A stretch of DNA of 64,000 nt. Source: Takakia lepidozioides (taxonomy: Eukaryota > Streptophyta > Takakiopsida > Takakiales > Takakiaceae). The notes beneath the pieces were generated by a model that had not been told where the DNA came from, searched no databases, and worked only from the letters and a program-made list of their open reading frames with translations. Location: positions 52,654,042 to 52,718,041 of the forward strand of contig CM060734.1 in assembly GCA_030704615.1 (NCBI GenBank), in the 5' to 3' direction. Made by a program: the position numbers and the translations under genes. Below are positions 59,734 to 64,000 of this stretch, one piece after another; the stretch's first letter is position 1; every line of letters starts with the position of its first letter.

Positions 59734-59760
59734 GGGCAGGGGGGTCGGGACGCAGAGGGG
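59734..59760 (+). other. Candidate G-quadruplex motif
   Basis: Four G runs of three or more are separated by loops of 2, 2 and 7 bases (GGGCAGGGGGGTCGGG, then GGGG). The surrounding 59.7-60.0 kb is G-rich on the plus strand. Confidence 0.45.
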
Positions 59761-62218
59761 CTGCCCCTGTGGTGGGGGCGGTGGCAGCAATAGGTACGGG
59801 GGGGCTGAAGCACCCTTAAGTGCCCAAGGCACTCAAGGAGGCGGAGGCACTCACTAGGTGGAGCCCCGCACTCCACAAGGGGTGGTGGTAGCTTAGTGGG
59901 ACTTAGTGGGGGTGGCATAGGACTTATCATGGGGTGGAGACCTTGTGGTGGGAGTCGTGGGGAGTCTTGGGACTCACAACGGTCCAATGCGGCCGTGGTG
60001 GGTGGGCCAAAACTCACCGCGACTCATCACCGGGAATTGAGGGTCTTCATGGTGGTTCGCCATAAAATGGCATGGTTGTTTGTGAAAACCCCGCGATCAG
60101 TCACAGAAGTATATATAGGGAGTAATAACCTCGAGAACGGTGCAAGCCCGTTGGTGACCAAAAACTAGTGAGTAAGCGAGCGAGCCGGAAAGAGACCAAG
60201 GAGTGGGGAGCTATTCTGGACTGCCATCTACCAAAGGGAATTTCCACTAGGCCCAAATTGGTGGAGGGTCTGTTGGGGGAAGAAAGGGGGACCGTTATGT
60301 TCCGGCGAGGAGCCGAAGCTCCGAGTTGGCCCGACGGCCAGGTTGGGAGTTAGGCGCGCACATCAAAGCGAGTAACTATGACTTGAAGGGGAGCTTACCA
60401 AAGTGAGGTGCGCGACAAGTCGTACCTGTTGATTCGCTTCAATTCCAAAATGTTATCCATATAGCATTTGTTTCCTGAGGTCATTCTCAATGCATTCACC
60501 TGGTGTCGAATGTTCGGCGAACTCAACGTGGAGAAATGATCCAAGACAATGTCCAAAGCTGGCCCTTCAAGTTTCATGTTTACAGAGTCTCTTACGCTAA
60601 GAATATGACTCTCCAAGAATGTCTTGTTTGCCCCCAAAAGCAATTGCGGAGGTTGTGGCTACTGGATTGCTTGTAGGGCGAAAGCAAGTGATAGAAAACA
60701 ATGGCGAGAACAAAGCAACAAGCAGTGAACGATGGCATGGAGCGGACCTGGAAAGCGAAATTGGTTAAGTATAAAGATGATACAGCGAGAATTTAGGGTA
60801 AAGGGATGGATGCAGGATGATCAGTGTTTTTTATTCCAATTGTCAGTGATGAATGAAAATGGAGAACGGATGGAGAAACAAGTGAAAATTCATACATCAC
60901 TGCAATGGATTCGAGAAGAGGATGAAAATAAAATCTTGAAATACAGATGGAAGTAGGGGATGAAAAGTGAAATCATGGATGAAAATTTGACAAAGGAATT
61001 TAATTGGCAGGTTGATTATTTGAATCCTAAAAATGGCGAATTAAGTTCGGATGGGCGCACCGTATGGGCAAAGGGATGGTCTGAGACCAAACTAAGATCG
61101 AGGAGATGAGGATGAAATTAATGTAACCGCAATTTTATGTTTAGGTGGGGATAAGGCAAAGGGGGATAATACCCGGCCTTGTCGTGACATTCCACGATGA
61201 AGAATCTGATTTAAATTCTCTGTTTGTAGTATATTATGAGCCCATGTGGGCAGTCAGTGATATTGTGCGATGAAGAAGGAGAGTGAAATGAGAGCTCTAG
61301 GAAGAAGATAGCACCAGTTTTACATATGATACTTGGAGTGGATTGAGAACGGAGGAAAGTATAAGCATGTAGTGTGCCTTGTTGTTTTCATAACCAGCGA
61401 GTAGGCTGGTGTATCAGGCCTATTCGGCTGAAATATATAGTGCTGATTTCGATTTATGCATTTGAGTCTCACGATCACGGGAGAAAGTTTTTTTACTTAT
61501 TTTCCTTCACTATGTGCTAGATTGATCATAGAATTAGGATCTATTTCTTCACTAACACTAAGGATGAGGGCTGTTTGTACTTAGAATATGTAACACCATC
61601 AGATCATATGCAAGTGGTTTCCAGCATAGATAAATGGATTTAACAATTAGCTAGACTAGTATTATATGAACTGATTTACTATAGAGGCATAGAGATCACA
61701 TAGAGTAATCTGATTTGATCCCTGTGATGGACTAACTCGTTACTGATATTAAGACCAGTAGATTATATACTATACCAATGCCTAGTGGAGGAAATTATGA
61801 TCCAAGAAGCAAGTAAGATTACAAGTAGTTTACTTACCTCATAGAATTAGTAGAGCTGAATCTTTCCGGAGATAACTCCCTTGCATCTCATATATTGAGA
61901 AATACATTAGTCCTGACCAAAACATCAGTAGATGATAACTTGATCTCTTCAGGTCAAGACTAACTAAGTGGCACTCATTGAACGTTCTTCAACAAATGGA
62001 ATGCCATGATATTGAAGTGCAGGTACGAGACAACATATGAACTCCAAAGGGATGATATTTCCTACTGTGCTTGGGCAAAATCAACACTAGAATACAATAA
62101 GTTTCATGCACAAATTCTACTGTCTATTCTTGGTTTTCTCTTCCGCTGCAGCCTAGGATAGACAGAGTACTAACGGTTGATCAAGTTGATGTCTGGGTAG
62201 GTCCCCCTTTTTTTACTT
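59761..62218. other. Intergenic, GC-rich then AT-rich; no gene recognised
   Basis: 59.8-60.4 kb is GC-rich with open frames on both strands but no domain; a TATATATAGG string at 60110 could belong to an LTR. 60.7-61.0 kb repeats GGATGAAAAT/GGATGGA words, also seen inverted at 31.6-31.75 kb. 61.1-62.2 kb is AT-rich and featureless. Confidence 0.3.
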
Positions 62219-62963
62219 ACATGCTCTCATACTCCTGTTTTATCAACCTCGACACTGACTCAACACTTTCCCTATAATCCCCCTTTGACACAGGATGATT
62301 GTGAAAACCAAAATGCACACAAGCTCTTGTCGTGGTTTTGAGACGGTGCACCACATAGTACATTCTTGCACCATACACTACCAGGCAAGCAGGTACGAGC
62401 CTGCAGAACCTGCACATGAAAGTGTCGGAGCTTGGAGGAGCCGCCCCAGGCTTGAATGGATTGTCCGCAACACCCTCCCACTCGCTCTAGTTCTGAACTC
62501 CAGACTGAAGGAAATGCCTGCAATGGAAGTTCTTGCACCTCAGGTGCCCATTGCAAACCGTTCTCCTGAAAATGAGGTTGTCTTGATTTTGAATATTGGA
62601 TGTTTTCGTTCTACACCACGGGTGTCCATCGTGTTTTTTATCCATTCCTTCCATTAGACTTGAAATACGTCCAACCCGCCCAGGTGGAGGCAGGTCGAAG
62701 AGTATATCTCCATCAAAAGCCTCAGGCAGAAACGTCACGCACACAATTTTGAATATGTCCCACTGAATTCCCCGCAACTTGCTTTTAAAACTAGGCATCC
62801 TTCCCATTGACTTCAACTTTGGAATGACACTGCAGATGTGTGTAACGTCCGGATCCACAACAAGCGGGGGATGCACCGTAGAAGGTAGTTTAGGGACGTC
62901 CTCCTCCGACGAGTCCGACAGCTCGATGATTGGGGTGAAGCTTGTTGTCTCCTTCTTCACCAC
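62219..62963 (-). pseudogene. Unidentified Cys/His-rich ORF, possibly transposon-encoded, one in-frame stop
   Basis: One continuous frame is interrupted only by TAG 62489-62487. The N-terminal part is acidic (IIELSDSSEEDVPKLPS). Then come Cys-rich runs (CNGHLRCKNFHCRHF; MCRFCRLVPAC) and a conserved-looking ARMYYVVHR...RACVHFGFHNHPVSKGD, ending at a strong donor (AT|GTAAGT). The C/H spacing suggests zinc binding and the HNHPV ending recalls plant transposase families, but no family assignment is secure. Confidence 0.4.
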
Positions 62964-63039
62964 GAACTCCCTTTGTCTAGAACAACAGAAGCAGCTATTC
63001 CCAGTGTGACATAGGACTCAACGAACTGCCGCTGAGGAT

Positions 63040-63260
63040 CTCCTAGGGGGGGTGCTTCCGCGTGAGCGCAACCAAGCTCACACCACGTCAATAGTTCTTG
63101 CCACGTTGGCTCACGGGTTTGACGCCACATCAGCAGACGTCGCCAGCGTGGTTGACGTCACGTCACGTCAAGCCACGTCATTTCCATAGGCACGGACCTA
63201 TAACCGCAGACCGAACATGCAGAAGGGGGCCTATAGCCGCGGACTTGCGCATTTGGCACA
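63040..63260. repeat. CACGTCA-rich repeat cluster 2
   Basis: GCGTGAGCGC, CACCACGTCA, GCCACGTTGGCTCAC, GACGTCACGTCACGTCA and AGCCACGTCA, then GACCTATAACCGCAG and AGCCGCGGACTTG. This is the same series as 58440-58680. Confidence 0.55.
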
Positions 63261-64000
63261 TAAGGAACCATATGTGGGCGACGAGGCGAAGTGCGGAAGA
63301 GAGCTTATACTGAATGTTGCTGAATGATTGTGTTTGCAGACACCGAATATAGAAAAATGGTTGTAGATGAATTAATGAGGATGAAGGAGAGTCGATGTGG
63401 ATGGCACTGTCAAGTTATTTTACCACTAGTGTGAAGTTAGCTAGGAAATAATTAGCTTTTATATATTAACATTTGGGATTGACCCAAGTGTCAATCCAGG
63501 GGCCAATACATGTTTGGGCACCTGACGTTGTTGTCTTCACGACATATCGCGGTGGGCTCATCTTTCTCGAGTTGAGCCTCACCGTGTCTAGCTATGGCGC
63601 CGTAGTGTGGATTCCCCATGGCGTGGGGTGCACTTGGCTCGACTTAATATATGAGTGATGTTTTCATGTGCAAGTATGTGAGTTTGAGAGAGCTTGTATG
63701 CTTGTATCTTTCCTTTCTTTATCACTCGAGAAAGATCAGCTCGAGTCTGTGAGTGTCAGGTTCGAGTTAGCTGTAGCACTTGTGTTTTCAGATCATGAAA
63801 AACGGTTAAGCCTAGAGTGCAGGGATTCGTGTATGAGCCTATCCAAAGCGGATAGAGTGCAAAGGCGAACAGGTTGCAGGTTTGCAATGGATAGAGAGGC
63901 GGTCAATGTTGCATAGCTCAACGCTATGGCAACTAAGTATGCGGTTCAGTGTGAAGCGGAAGAGATGCTGGCCACGAGTGGGCGAACTGGTGATCGTCTT
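63261..64000. other. Right edge, nothing recognised
   Basis: Open short frames only; no motif, repeat partner or splice-consistent exon was identified. Confidence 0.3.

Noticed and set aside
59682-60017. Pro-rich minus-strand ORF
   Set aside because: Low-complexity GC-rich DNA, open in several frames, with no recognised domain.

Overview
This is nuclear DNA of a land plant, most likely a fern or another seed-free plant (inference). The basis is spliced genes with GT-AG introns, plant-only gene types (a PLS-DYW pentatricopeptide editing factor, an organellar ssDNA-binding OSB protein, thylakoid HCF106/TatB, an ILR3-type bHLH), a DYW gene made of near-identical 101-residue units, and many decayed retroelements. 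No rRNA, CRISPR or bacterial features were seen.

Layout. 0-10 kb: exons of MCM9 and ICMT. The 5' half of MCM9 is on + (2.8-6.6 kb) and its Walker A/B exons are on - (0.3-1.1 kb). ICMT exon 1 is on - (2.0 kb) and a later ICMT exon is on + (10.0 kb). One inversion of the block between about 1.2-1.9 kb and 6.6-10 kb, or an assembly flip, explains both breaks. A LINE fragment lies at 8.1-9.2 kb. 12.6-17.1 kb: an intact nine-exon GH3 beta-glucan glucohydrolase (-), with a 294-bp near-perfect foldback element upstream. 18-23 kb: degraded repeats. 23.4-26.8 kb: two broken OSB-PPR copies on -, one joined to a copied 3' end of the GH3 gene. 28.2-35.4 kb: a decayed EAF1-like (HSA/SANT) gene on - with stops and a frameshift, holding a glycine-rich secreted-protein ORF and a LINE tail. 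36.1-38.0 kb: a complete five-exon HCF106 gene (-). 38.1-45.1 kb: a degenerate Ty3/gypsy element followed by a tRNA-derived SINE. 46.7-51.9 kb: an OSB-type gene, then a second OSB-like gene whose PDF motif is spliced in frame to a whole PPR-DYW protein; an OSB-like tail survives after the PPR stop. 53.5-55.9 kb: a complete four-exon bHLH IVc gene (-). 57-64 kb: LINE remnant, CACGTCA-rich repeats, GC-rich low-complexity DNA and one unidentified ORF.

Functional links (inference): MCM9 (replication and repair) and ICMT (CAAX-protein methylation) would share a head-to-head promoter. HCF106 serves chloroplast twin-arginine transport. OSB and DYW proteins both act on organellar nucleic acids, so an OSB-PPR fusion would join an ssDNA-binding-family motif to a C-to-U editing enzyme. 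Gene models rest on splice-site phase and on family motifs recalled from knowledge; no database search was run.
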